NCBI RefSeq assembly: GCF_036417845.1
Contig: NC_089979.1
Span: forward strand, 29,446,958-29,510,957
Direction of reading: 5' to 3'
Length of the DNA stretch: 64,000 nt
From: Apteryx mantelli
Lineage: Eukaryota; Chordata; Aves; Apterygiformes; Apterygidae
Positions 36,420-50,150 of this stretch are shown here, one piece after another. The notes below the pieces were generated by a model. The model was not told where the DNA came from and did no database searches. It was given only the letters and a program-made list of their open reading frames with translations. Position 1 is the first letter of the stretch, and each line of letters begins with the position of its first letter. The position numbers and the translations under genes are program-made.

Positions 36420-37530
36420 AGAAGGATGATGATAGAGGTAAGATTGACAGGGACCTCCACAGTCATCTCCCTGCCATAAGGTAGGCTCAGCTCTATCTCT
36501 GTCTGTTTTTGTTCAGGTTGCCCAATACCTTGTTCTTAAAGACTGCCAGCAATAGATATTCTCCCACTCTGCCTAGGCAATCTATGCCAGTGGTTAGCCA
36601 ATTTAAAAGTTAGAAATTTTTCTCATGTCTAGTCTTTACCTCTCTCACAGCGCTTTAAGCCTCTATCACTGCTGAGAGCAGACAAATCCTACCCTTTTGG
36701 AGGCAGCCTTTCTAAATGGAGAGTGCTGTATTCCTCCTCAGTCTTCTAAACATCCCTACTTCTTCCAATCTTTTCTTGTGTTTTCATGATCAGTGATCAT
36801 CCTTTTTGCCTTTTCTTCTGGATTCCCTAAACGTGGTCTATATCTTCAAGTGTGATGTCCAAAACTCGAATGGTGTATTCCAGGTTAAGCTCACCCTTAC
36901 AGAGGAAAGGCAACAGATGTGTCTTGCATGTTCTGCTCCTGTTTCATATTCCACTTCTAATTCCCAAAGCTTCCAAATGCTTTCTTGCTAAATGGCTATC
37001 TGTATTTAGAGTTGACTATTCTGTGTAAGCGGCCATCATTGTTATTAAATTGCATTCTAAGCTGTTCAGATCACTTTCTCAATTTTTTATGATCAATTTG
37101 ATTTTTAATCCCTGTTCCAGTATTCTTGCAACTTGATTCAGATATGATAAATGCACTGTTTATTCCACCTTTGGAATCATGAATGAAAATACAGGTAAGC
37201 ATAAGGTAGATCCCTCACCCTACTTAGTAAGCTCACCCAGTTTGACAGAGAGCTATTTTATTTCTGAGTGGTTTTTCCAGTCAATTTTGCACTATTCCAA
37301 TAAATTTTGTGTATCAGATAAAAACAAAACCTGACCAGTATCAAGATACATAATACCTGCTACTCCTGCCCATCTTTAAAGACTGTTACTTTGTAAAAGA
37401 AAATAAGATTGGTTTAATGTAATTTGTCAAATCGAGTTGTCTGTACCTTGCTCCTTGTTACAAAGGGTTCGGCTAGGTTTATTACTCTAATTACTGTTGA
37501 GGTTCTTGGACACTTTTACTCTGATACTCT
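36420..37530 (-). mobile_element. Old CR1/L3-type LINE, inverted, about 1.1 kb
   Basis: On the + strand, reverse CR1 blocks appear in order: 'cctcagtcttctaaacat' near 36738, 'ggtctatatcttcaagtgtgatgtccaaaactcgaatggtgtattccaggttaagctc' near 36834-36892, 'ttgatttttaatccctgttccagtattcttgcaact' near 37098, 'gataaatgcac' near 37146, 'cccagtttgacagagagc' near 37237 and 'tatcaagatacataatacctgct' near 37340. It is more diverged than the 4480 and 23620 copies, so older. The coding frame is destroyed. Confidence 0.8.
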
Positions 37531-37891
37531 GAGACTTTGCAAGTAGTTGTATTGAAATTCATAGTACTAAAAATTAAGCTTTTGAAGAAGTTCATTTCAA
37601 ATAACTTTAAAAAAGATTGCTTCTTATTGATGGGTCTGACCTTAGTGTATGGGTCATCATCCCGAAAACTTAATGATTACCTAGTTTAGATGCATAACAA
37701 CAAGTATGTCACAAGTCACAAACTAATGAAACTGGTGAACACCAAGATTATGGTTATAATCTACTATTAAATCCATTTCGCACAATAGTATTTTAAAGAA
37801 AATGTTTCGTTTAAACTGCTCGCTGTTTTAAGCTGAAGTTATAATATCTTAGTCTTGTCCAAAGTGTTTAGTAAAACTAATGTAATTATTC

Positions 37892-37950
37892 TAAGGATGA
37901 CTAAATTTATGGTGATTAATTTTAGGATGACTAAACTTATGCTTAATTTT
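37892..37950. repeat. Imperfect 30-bp tandem duplication
   Basis: 'aaggatgactaaatttatg...ttaattt' is followed by 'aggatgactaaacttatg...ttaatttt'. Two copies with a few substitutions. Confidence 0.8.
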
Positions 37951-40765
37951 AGGGTGTACATCGGTGTGGCCTTGAAATTATTGAATGGTGACTGACTTTA
38001 TATGGTGAGGTCGCCAGTGAGAAGTTAATCATGAGAAAAGTAAAAATAATGACTCAGTCACCCAGTCAGATTCATACTTTGCGGATTATGTGGGTCCCTT
38101 ACTTCACTTAATTTTTACTGCAGTAATAGTAAAAATTTATTACTTTAATTGTATTTAATTTGTCGTCTTAATGGAATAACAAGCCCAGTTTGAAATGGCC
38201 TATGCTATACCTAAACCTCTTTGCTTAACTTTCCTGCTAGCTCTTCTAGAAGCCCACAGGTACTGGTGGGGTGTCAGAAGCCATTGGGATACTGATGTGA
38301 TTTAGGCTGACTGAGCCTGGACCACATTTTCTACATGTCTTTTATACTTCAAAAGGAATGCTCCAATGCATAGTCACCCTCACAGTCTTGCTATGCTGTG
38401 GACTTTCAGAAGTTCAGAAACTCTGCTGGAAGTTAGAGTTGAGAAGTAGTTTGCAGAACATATCCAGGGAGGAGTAGCAACTGGAGAAGGCAAGTAGATG
38501 AGTGGGATTGACACACTTATACTTGAAAGTTGTAAACTCCCTTCTTGACCCTAGCTGCATGCTCTTCTTGGATTTAAACTCTGACATCTTGAGACAAATC
38601 TGCCCACGTTCCTAGAACCTTGTTACTGTTTTGCCACATTTGGATTGCCACATTTCACTTAATATCTCTGACTTCCTGAACCCAAAGTTATGAGGGACTA
38701 ACTGAGACTTTGCTAATGTTAGCTTTTCTTTATTTTTTTTTTCCCCCGGATGGATTATTCTCTGTATAGTTATATGCAGTTTCAAAAATCCTGTTATTTC
38801 CCATCCCATCCCATGGAATATTAAGTCTCTTTCATTTCTTTTTTTAAAGGATGCTTAATTTTAAAAGTAGGACTGTATCCTTCATTCATTGCTTTACCTT
38901 ATCCAACATATTTGTCCATAAGTTATTCAATGTTCTTGATGTCTTTAAAACAAGGAATTTCATTTTCAACCAATTGTAAGTATATGAAAAATGCTGTCTT
39001 CTTCCTCAGAGTTAGTGGTGAATAATGAGAACAATCTGTGTTTCACAGCTAAGTGTTACCAGCTGCCATTATTGATATGTCTCAAGACTGAATTTTCATC
39101 ATTAAACTGTTAAAGTACATCAAGTCAGAACATCATATATAGTATTGCCGGTGATCACAGAAAACCTGTGCAACTGGTTAGAGTTGTGGATTTCCTTTAA
39201 ATTTAGAGTTTGCATCAAACTTCACTTGTAACAGCAGTAATAGGCAACTGTGTTTTAATTCTCTATACAGTTTTGTGTATAATTCAAGTGTCTGAGTTCT
39301 AAGAAATGTACCACTGCTGCGCCTTTGGACTCAACTCTTTCTAACCCAAACAGTTTACACATTAGTTGGTACAATTTCTTGCGTTTATATCCTAAAAACA
39401 GCCAATTATAATTAAAAGGGAATCTTGAATTTGCATTTGATTGTGTCATTTCAGGATTCAGCTATCTGAGGGACCAGAGCTTATCCATGACCTATTAAGA
39501 CAGCTCTGCTGCTTAAAGGAAATGTGCCTAACAAAACTCCAAGAAACTCGAGCCAGAACCAGGACTAAAAGATCTTTAGCTGTGGAAGGGTACTTTGGGT
39601 GAGAGGAGAGGACCATCCATTAGGTGCACCTGTAGCTAATGAATTTTAGATTATAGCCCAAAAACTCATCTCTCTCTAGGTGAGACATACTTAACTGCAA
39701 GCTGGCCAAACAATAGAAAATAGCACTCTAGAAAGTGAACTAGACAAAGATGAGATTCCAGCATGATTTCTCACTGTAGTCTGGTAGAGAGGCCTGGCTG
39801 GTAGGGTTGAGAGACCCAACTCTGGATACAGAGATGTGTCCATATGTCTTAAGTTCCTATTATAAACCCCACTGCTGAAGTAGCAGAGCTCTTTGCTCTC
39901 TTGAATATATTCTTCCTCTAAAGTTGCCTCCACTTAATAGAAAAAGGAAACTAAGTTTAGGATATGGAGCCTTGAAGCACTTTGACACCCACTTCCTATT
40001 TTTGCCTACAAGTCCCCCTGTTTCATTCCACATATTACATTCCATTAGATACCCAAATACCTGCAAGGAATCTATGCAGTTTAATCAAATTTATACAGGA
40101 AAAGAAACGTGACTTTAGTTCATACACTGTTAGCCCCATTGTGCCTTAAAGCATAAATACATCTTTTATCTGAATATCTGTATGAAGTGAACAGAAACAA
40201 GGAGCAAAGAGTAATGAAGCAAACTCATTTAACAATGTGTATAAAAATGTTTGCAGGCAATAATTTGCATTAGGTATTCAGTTCTGTCTGTAGTATAAAG
40301 GAATTTCTGAAGATCATGTAAACAAGATAGCCTTTGAAAGATAACTGCAAATATGTTGCCATTGAAGATTATGATATCACTTCATCAGTGAATGATTATT
40401 GTTTTTCTGACAAAATGATTTAATATTATTTTATGAGAATTTAATTTCATGGTTCCAACTTGCTGATGTATCTTAGCTTATAGTCTACCAAAAAAGTTTA
40501 TGGCTTTGAAACTATGAAATTATTGGCTGCTACTGAACCTTGTCCCTGAGCACAACATTAAATACAAGGAATTTAAAATCTTTACATAACTTTGCAGTAT
40601 GAGAGGGGCAGGAGCCACACCAGAACAGGAGAATCTGAAATCAGACATGTAGATGTAATATGATAGATGATAAATGTGTATCAAGCATACAAGAAAGAAA
40701 CAAGTTAAAAAGGAAAGACAAAGACAAAAGATGTTGGAAAACCAGAAATAAGTAGTGTAACCAAA

Positions 40766-40783
40766 ATCATCATCATCATCATA
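40766..40783. repeat. (ATC)n trinucleotide microsatellite
   Basis: atcatcatcatcatcata, five to six units. Confidence 0.9.
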
Positions 40784-43700
40784 GTATTAATATGACAGTG
40801 TTCCCATGTATTATGGCTTTCAGTTCTTTTTTTTGTTTGTTTTGTTAAAGTTAACTGCATGTTATCTGTTTGTTTCTCAGATTTCAAGAAGATAAATGTG
40901 GGAGTAAAAAAAAAATGCTTATTTCTCAAAAATTTTTCCTTTTAGAGATAATGTTTTCTGGTTAACTACATTACAGTAGTATGCTTTATGGAGCAGAACT
41001 GAATGAATATTTTTATAATAGTGTTTGCTTTATCATCAGTTTAAACTGCATTTACTTCCTGTTATTACTGGATGTGCATCACTTCAATGTCCTTTATTAT
41101 CTTTATAGACTATCATCAGTTGTGTGTTAAATCTGACTTAATGCAGAGTAAAAACCGCAAACACAAAGGTGCCTTTTTCTTGTAGCAGCCATTGATGCAT
41201 ATAAATGACCTATTACACGTATTTTCTGGACTCTTTGAAAATTTATATTTGATTTAAAACAGAATTGGTAATTATATTCCAAGTCTTACAACTTTTCCTA
41301 AAACAAAACAAAAAACAGAAAAAAGAGAGCGAAAATGTTGAAAGTTTTTGAAAGCATGTTCCAAGCTCTTCAAACACAGAAAAACCTACATATAGCAGGG
41401 GGGGAAAAATACAAAAAAACAGAGTTCACATATAAAATAAATCCAGTATTTCACATTTTTCTTTTTAAATCTTTTGATTCAGGACCAGGCTAATAACTGA
41501 GGAAACTGGCCTGTCTCAGTAATTTTTCAGTATTCTATTGTTGGTTTTTTTATTCGTCGAAGGAAATACCCTTAATTAATGCAATTTCTTATTTACTCCT
41601 TACTCCATTAATTAGCTAAGGCAATTGGCATATTTTGAATGCCTCAGCCAAAATCACACTCTGCTCTATTGTATTCCATATCCTTAAAGATTCTGAGACA
41701 AAGGATCTATCCACTATGAAGAGGGAATTCTGTTAATGTTTTTGTCAATGTATTATTGGACCCAAATTCATCTACAGAGCAATGTGACTGTTTTCAACGA
41801 AGCTATAAGGTAGGAATTGAATTTGGTGTCTTCTGCCAGGAAAAAATCCTTTAAATATTCTCTGCATAAAGCTGAAACTCATTCAGCCAAGGAGAGAAAA
41901 GTTAGCATTTACCCTTTCACCCAACTCTGTGACAAATGTGACGTTATGGATCGAATCTGGAAGGCATTCATGATGGAAGGCAAAAATCCTCTTGACTAGT
42001 TCTTCAGCATTTCCTCTTGGTACAGAGGATCTCATTTAAAAAGTGACACCGGCATACTTAAGCTTTAAACTGCAACTGTGATTCTTGACCTTTGGTAATA
42101 CAAACGAAGTCTCTTGAGGGCTGTCAGCTCTACCAGCTCCCCCTGCTATCACATTCCCCTGCGACAGGCGGGACATGCTGTTATTTATTATTTCTTACTT
42201 AACCACCAACTGCTTTAACAGCATGCAGCTGTGTTATTAGTAAAGGTAGACTCCTATCTTTGCATTTCTTTAACTGAATGAGAAGTCCTGTGGCCAATCC
42301 ATGCCAGGAATGCTGCTCTACAAAGTTTCTTGTGTGAGCCCAGCTGACACTGGATGTCAAGAAGTGAATGATGAGAATTCCCAGCAGATCAGGTGGTATT
42401 TACATGGGCATTGGGGTATTTCTGTGGCTTGCATTTGGCCTTCAATTCTCAATAATGTTAGAACTGAGATTCCCAGGGCTCTTTTGGAGTTAATTTTGAT
42501 CAAAAATTTCAAGAATAAGTTAGATTAAGTTATACTGCTACCTCCTTTCTAAGCTGCTCTAAGGAGTCTGTCTCATTTGTGACATTATGTAAGGACAATT
42601 AATAGACCATGACTTAGCTGTAAAATTCTTTGCAAGAAAGAGGAGAATGGTGGTGGGGGTGGGTGGTTCATGAGGTCTGTTCCCCATGGGCAGTATTTAA
42701 AACTGCTCATCATTTGATTTAGTAAGAGAGCAAACTATGCTTTCCTTTTGGATACGAGGACAGCTAATTGCTAATAACAGCATGCAAACCGACATGAATG
42801 TACTGGGAAAGGCATAATCAGCTCTATTTTCTCTACAGTTTGGTGTGTTAATTTTCCATGCGACTTCCTCATGCTCTGTTTAAGCACACACACAGTGATT
42901 TAGTTACTTAAAATATAAATCAAGGTATTAATAGAGATTAGGGAAAATCAACCCTACTGCCACCTTTTCTTGACCACCATTTTTGGCACTTCCATCACAG
43001 GTGGCATTAGCCAGTTTATCACAGAAATTTTGAGGAGGTGGTAAATTTTTAAGAATGACCTCTAATTTTGAAAGTGCCTGGGTATTTGACTTGAGGTGCT
43101 TTGCTTCTCAGACATGTAAACTGTTTCTATCTCCCACTGAGCTGTTACAGGCCTGGGTCTTTCTTACTCATTCCCTACATCACTTGTTAATGCTGACTCA
43201 GTTCGGTGCTGTATACCTCAGGAGATGATTAGAAGATCAATGTGGAGCAATATTTGGCTGAGCAATTAAAAGTTTAGTATTCTTTAACAGCCCCAGAATA
43301 ATGCCTCAGCTTTTCTAGCTTTTTTCAGTATTAAAAAACAAAAAACAAAAAACAAGGAATTTGGCATAATGGAAAAAAATAGAGAAAGCAGAAGCATGTG
43401 ATTATACTTGAAGAGTGTTATGCTACTCACATCAGTTGACTGGATATGGTCATTGTGGGGCTACTATGTTCTCTTTTCTCTCTGCAGAGATTAAGGTTTG
43501 TGGCAGAGAGCAATGGATCTGTCCCTTAGTGCTTGACAGGTTTTCCAATATAATAACAATAATAGAAACTTAAATGTAAGTAGGTAATCTATTTTTGCTC
43601 TTTTCTTAGCCAGAGGATTGCCAATAAATATTTTTGCTGAAATTGCTGCACTATATCAATATTGGCCTTTATTTCTCTCTTGGTATTTCTCTTCACATAG

Positions 43701-45118
43701 TGATTTATAAAGATCCAGCTTTACTCAGGAAAGGAAGAGAAACTGACTGGGAGAATTTGAATGGTAGGAGAGAGGTAATAGAGATAAAAAGACTTCTCAT
43801 ACATTATGAAAAACCACTGGGAATCACATAAGAAGCATTTCAATGATTGGAATTCATAGTCAAAGACTGGCACCAGGAAATGGATTGACTTGGGATATCC
43901 ACTCTCAAGCTCCCTTTTAAGGCCTGTCCTATTTTGTGAGTCGAATAATAAAAAATTGAGCCATAGGGCTACAATATTCCAGCTTCAGAAAAATCCCCAG
44001 GAAGTATATCCACTGTGGGTATGTTAAATGTACAATAAAAATAGTTGGATGTAGGGAAAATTCTCATTGTCATTGCTCTGGAGGCTCTGGTTATGAGCCT
44101 TCAAAAGGCATTTTCTCATGAATTTAAGCTGAAACCATTCATACTATTCACAATGAAGAGACGTAGGAGAGGTCTTGTGATGTGATGATCGCTCGGTGCA
44201 GCTCCTATCCCCTCCACCTCTATTATTAGTTCCACCCCACTTTGCTTTCTCGTGAAGTGTGTAGTCTTTTGGTGTACTGTGCAGCTCCTCCCATTATGCC
44301 TTGCCTTTGAGAGGGAGGAAAGTACTGTCCATGCTCTGTCTGCAGTTGGCATCCAGACCCACCCGGAGATCCACAAGGCTGAGCACGGCTCTGTGCCACT
44401 TTCTTGTGCTCAGCACCCAGACTAGCTTTTGCCAAGCCAGGCTCCCAAGGTCTTTCAACTGTGTCACGGAAAGAGTTAGGTAACCAACTGGCGCAGGGAT
44501 TCACATCAACTGGTAAACTGAGGAGGTAGAAGGAGGTAGAAGGTAGGAAGACTTTGGTTATTAATGAGAAATCTTGATTCTGAGCTTGTTACTATGAATA
44601 ATTTTTAATAGTAAGGGAGGTAGGTTAACAATACAAAGAAACTTCTAAGGGAAGATTAGATTTCTATGTCTGAATCTATTAAAATTGCAAATACTGGCTC
44701 TCTTATGCAGAGTTCTGTCCCAGGGGTGCTGTATTTTAGTACAATCTTTCAAAAACATTATAGTTTCTCTTACATTTTTCCCTTGTAAAAGAAAAACAGT
44801 TCTCAGTCTCTTATGTGTTCTCTTATGTCCTAATGCTCCTATGAACTTTAAACTTCTTGTGGTGTTCGTCTTTGTGCCCTGTTCTGTTAAGTCCTTTCCA
44901 CAGAGACTGTCTGATAAAATGGTTTTTTCTCAGGCCCTCTTCTGCTCCTAGTGGCTCTGAAGCCGTCTCTTCTTGGAAGAAGCTAAATTTGTCTCCTTCT
45001 AGGAAGTCTGCCTTGATTGGTGATCACTTTACAGGAAGAAGAAGCAATTCCAAGAGATCATTGTTTGCGCATTCCTGTTTTGCCCCTGCCCCTGTGACTC
45101 CGTTTCTTGTGTGATTAT

Positions 45119-45133
45119 ACACACACACACACC
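45119..45133. repeat. (AC)7 microsatellite
   Basis: acacacacacacacc, short and uninterrupted. Confidence 0.88.
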
Positions 45134-48100
45134 CCGCAGTGCTTAAAATACAAGTGTGCATGTATTTACAACAAATGGCGTGGGCTGTATTCAGTAAGAA
45201 ACACTGTTCCAGCAGGTCACTAACAAGGGTGCTCCTCTCCAATTTAGTAGTGCCAAATTAGGTTTCCAGTTAGCTTCTTCAGCATTTTAAAGCACCTGTC
45301 AAGCTAGGAAGTGTTTCAAGCTTAGGTCTAGCTTCCCAGGTAAAAGAGCTCAGCTCTTGCTCAGCCACCAAAAAAGTTGGAGGGGAGAGAAAGACTCTCC
45401 CATCTCTTACCTCCTGGCAAAGCTGTAATCCTAAAAACCTGATATTCAAGATGCCAGGGAGAGAACAAATAAGAACCCCGTAAACTTGTATTGCAGCAGA
45501 ACACTTACTTTGGGAGAGGAAGTTCTTGAGTTTTGCCACATGTCCAGTATCACTTATGCATTTTATCCAATCACTCTTCAATGCAGGGTCCCCAACTTAG
45601 AATTTTGTTTACTGTGCTTTCCATTAACTTGAACGGGCATAACCAAAAGCAACCTGAGTCACAGTAACAAAATCAGTGCCAGACTGGACTAGCAGCCTGC
45701 AGAAGGCATTTGATGTGACCTGTTTGCTGTAAGGGATACACTGACTCTATCTTCTAGATCTCCAAGGATATGTATTGGGCATAATTGCAGTTCTTACCTA
45801 TGATACCATAAAGAAGAGTGAGAACTGTTTCCCTCAATTTGTGATGGAAAGAGCTAATCAATCAGAGCTATTCAAGGGAATGCCACAACATCTTAGCTTG
45901 CACTACTAAGCTAGAGTAGTGCAGTTGGTATACTTAAAGTATCATCTAAGAACTCTATTTCATCATTTACTATGGAAAAATTAAACTTGTGTTAAGGAAT
46001 ATAAATGCCAGGGTCACTCTTCTTTCCACTATTTCTCACTAATACTCTATTTTCCTTGCATAAATTCAACAGTTATTTTAAAAGTAATTCTTGGTGATTC
46101 TGGAAGTTTAGTGATTTCTTTAGTATGCTTGGATATGTGTGTCATAAGCAAAGTTGGTAACTACCAAAGGTTTCCAAGAACGATTTTATCTAATTTTTAA
46201 TAATTATTCTGAGCCATTGCACCTCCTGTGTTTGAGCTGTTGCCTCTAGTTTGAGATTGTTTCTTCATATTTATTAAAAACAGACCAGAGACCAAAGTCC
46301 AGTTGTGAAACAATATTTTTAGGAAAAGTCATATTAGGTACAGATCAAAATGCTGTAGTTCTCTTATTTAAGACTTTTTAGTTTTCAGATTTTTTCTATA
46401 CAAATGATTTTAGATGTCTTATTTTATATGTTTTTAATGTTTTAATACAAAAAACAATTGGAATACAGAGAGGTGTATATGAAAGGATCAGTTTCTAATA
46501 CCTTTATTGCTGCTGATAGGGCTTGTTATACAGGAACTCCCATTGATACCGGTGAGAATACTGGCAAGATGGGCAACTACTATCAGATATGATGAATGGT
46601 GATATCCCACCAGAAGAAGAGAAATCTTATTTTAATTGAACAACACAGTGATAATGGTTTAAACAAGCCTCTGTTATCAAGACTAGAGGATATGGACAAA
46701 TGCGCACAAACAAATGAAGTACACAGATTGGAATTTACCATTGTGAAAGATTAAGTGGCATAACAGGTTGGAGGTGCAGAACTAAATGATGGTACTGACG
46801 AATACACATATCATTGCATGCTAACAGAAGGGAGAACAGGCATTGCCAAAGCACTCAAATTTGATTATATGATCGCTATTTTCTTGAGTACTGGGTGGAT
46901 TTTCCCTTTTGAGAACATGGTGCATCTTGCTGGTTCATTGTTAGGGAAGTGTCCTTCCAGTTCGCTAGTAATCTGCTAACTTAAAAATGTTAAAGAATAA
47001 CAGTGGGCAACATTTCAGAAATACCTTGGTGTCACTGAAAATCAGAGGAGCATCAATGTATTAAGAGTTATTTTTGGAGCTGTCTTTAGAAGTTACGTAA
47101 GTTAGCTTCTACCCACACTATTCTTACAGAAAATTGTGTATGTTTACTGCCATGAGTAATCTAAACACTATCCTGAGTGTTTGCCATAGTGCAGTTATAG
47201 TCTAGAATAGGGCATACTTGCCTAATTCTAGGAAGACTAGTCTTTCATCAAAATGAAGCACTTCATCTAAGGTTACTCAGGTACTTCTGTAATGAAAATT
47301 CAGTGCTATCATCTAGACAGAATTTGAAAGAAGCGTGTGAAGCTTTGAAGCACTAGCCAGCATACTTCTCTGCTGAATGCATCCCTTTGTTAGGAAGTTA
47401 CATCCTCTGTGACAACAAGCAGAGAGGGTCCTTGTGTCTGTTCTTACTTTAACAGGTTGCAGAAGGAATAATGACATAATTAAGACATTGACTCTGATAC
47501 AGAGCCCCCTAACTGGACAAAACCAAAGTCAGAAATGTTCCCCCTTTAAAGACCAGTGTGGGTAACTCTTGTGTAGGTTTGAAACTGTGACCTTCTGCTC
47601 TTTCTACGCTGATACTGTATTGCTTGTTCATCTTTGTGCTCACACATTCCCTGTACAGCCAGCAATTCTCAAAACTTCACCTGCCTTCTGAACAAAAGAC
47701 ATTTTCCTACTCTGATCAGGACTAACTTACATATTTGCATGTTTGCATTAAGTCCAAAGTGCAATGTTCAGCACTTCTCATGGTTTTCATTTTTCTTGCC
47801 AAAATTCTGGGTCACATATGGATTCACAGGTTAAATTTGTTTGTACAGCACACTAACTGTCCCACATCTGTGTTCTTAGACCATTACAGCATCGCAATAT
47901 AATAGATAATCCCCTACTAAGGGTGGCTGTCTTTAAAAAAAAATGCTGACCTCTAAGCTAGCATAAATAGATCTTTTATGGGAATAAATAAATTACTGTT
48001 GGAGTCAGGCTTGTTCCAAATTCTTTTGTGAGTGGAGAGTTGGACATAATTGAGAGATCAAGAGTCATGAGGTTAATGAGGTCATACTGATGGGGTCTGG

Positions 48101-48520
48101 TCTAGGTTTACTATAACGTGAAAGACTAAGCTCTGCTCCTGACATGTCATGTTGAGTTAGCAGCAATACCGTCCCGGCACTGATCTGTTCAGAAACCTGA
48201 AACCATCCTCAGTTAGCCGTCGTCTTGCTGCGTGACGCCATTAGAAGACTTACACTCCCCTACATGAGAAATCCCTTAGACTACCTCCCTTCGCATTTGT
48301 TGTAAACATGTTTGTTAGGAGAAATATTCACTAGTGAAATTTTTCCTTTTTAAATCAAGAGACTTATAGTCCATTGAAAAGGATTATCAAAGCTGTAGCA
48401 AACAATGTTTCGGAGACCCTTATTAAACTACCCACTCAGTTGTTAATCAGCTTCTGTTTGAACCATGTAAAATGCTATATTTTACATTGTATGTTAGAAA
48501 GAGCTCTTACAATGAATAGC

Positions 48521-48612
48521 TCTTTTCTGTAAAATGGGAATAATATGTCTACTGCTGCTGAAGGTTTTATGAAAACTGACTAGTGTCAGTAGATAGCTGC
48601 TATGAATACTTT
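48521..48612 (+). mobile_element. MIR-like SINE remnant
   Basis: 'ttttctgtaaaatgggaataatatgtctactgctgctgaaggttttatgaaaa' follows the MIR core/3' block (ctgtaaaatggggataataatagtacctac...gttgtgaggattaaatga). Only this part is visible; the SINE head is not. Confidence 0.5.
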
Positions 48613-50139
48613 CTTCTTAATGATTTTTCCAGGCCAATGTACAGTTCAAACCTCAGATAGTAAAAACAAAATATAATTGCTCATTATAAAGTATTTTCTG
48701 TCCTGAGGCCTGAAGGAGGAGAGGTCTCTGTGGAAAGTAAAACTGGACAAAGTGTTTGAATTTCATTGCAGAGACAAATGTCTGGGGCAGAGGGGGAGCG
48801 GAGTTGCAGAAGCATTGGCTCTTTTACTTCTGGCGGTCCTAATACTGTGCTTGACTACGCAACTTCAATGAATGTAGCTTTTTGAATGCAACAAGATATA
48901 TTTTGGAGATTGCTAGAAAACTTTTCATACAGCGCTTTTTCCATCGGTGTTGTAAAGATGCATCAAAATCAAATGTTTCTTGAAAACAGTTCAATTTCAA
49001 CAAAATTCTAACAGAACATCAGGAATTTTCAAAACCGCATCTTTTCCTGACAGATCAATGTATCCCTCCACTTCACCTGCCCTCCTAAAGCCCAAGGTTT
49101 TTGTGATGCAAAATTGAAAACAGTTTTGCAAAATTCAAAACATTTCATTTTAAGAGTCTGAGAATGAAATATTTCTATTTCATATTTCAATGTTTTGTTT
49201 CGGAATTTACAGTATATGATGTTCAATATAAACCCACACTGTTAACATAACTTCTGCAGTGAAACAAAATCAAACACTTTCCTTGGCTCAAGTGACACAT
49301 TTTTAAGACTTAATTGAATCCTTCCCCTTCCTCCATCAGTTTTTCATTTTGGAAGGAAAACAGAAGATTGTTTTCTGGCACATGTAAAACAAAGTCACTA
49401 TTTTGCTTCTTATCTCTGCCATGTATCTCCCAATCTCCTCATGTTCACATGCGTGTACTTTGTGGATGCTGCCAGCTGCTGAACTAAGTTAATACAATGC
49501 TTGTCAGACTCACTGCCGTCCCCTTGACTACCACTGCCACACTGACCAGAATTACATCTTGACAGAATAACTGATGAGAATTGCATCATCTTCAGGAGCA
49601 GTTGCTAGGTTTTGTAGGATCTCAGCAGCTCTGTAGTCTCCCAGAAATTCTGGAAATAACCTATTAAGGATGTATAATGGGATTTATTTCTACATGCATC
49701 TTTGTCCTTAGTCTTTTCCATCTTTACTTAGGCTAAGAAAGCTTTGTAAACTCAAATGTTTGTGAAACTGAAAATATTCAGCTCAATAATTCATCTGACT
49801 AAGATTTCTTTGTTGTCTTCTCCTGTCTTATTGGCTGGATGGGGCGTTTTTTCAGCAGTCCTGAATACATTTTACTGCAACTTATACTAATAATGCAGTG
49901 TGTATTAAGGTTGTAATGGTTAGTTTAGATTTTACAAAATGCTATGGTTGTGCTTTATGTTGAATTTTAATTGTTTTGTTGCACCTCACTGGGTTCCTCT
50001 TTGTTGTTTATTGACATTTCCTTTTGATACATTGTTTTTCTGAACTGTTCTGTAGCGTTCTTTTGCTGGAGACTACTTTTGCTCTAGACTACAAAGCTGG
50101 TAGTCTAAAAGGTTTATAAAAAGAATGGGTATCAGAGAT

Positions 50140-50150
50140 GGGGGGGGGGG
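50140..50150. repeat. Poly-G run (about 11 G)
   Basis: Uninterrupted G run in otherwise AT-rich DNA. Confidence 0.9.
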
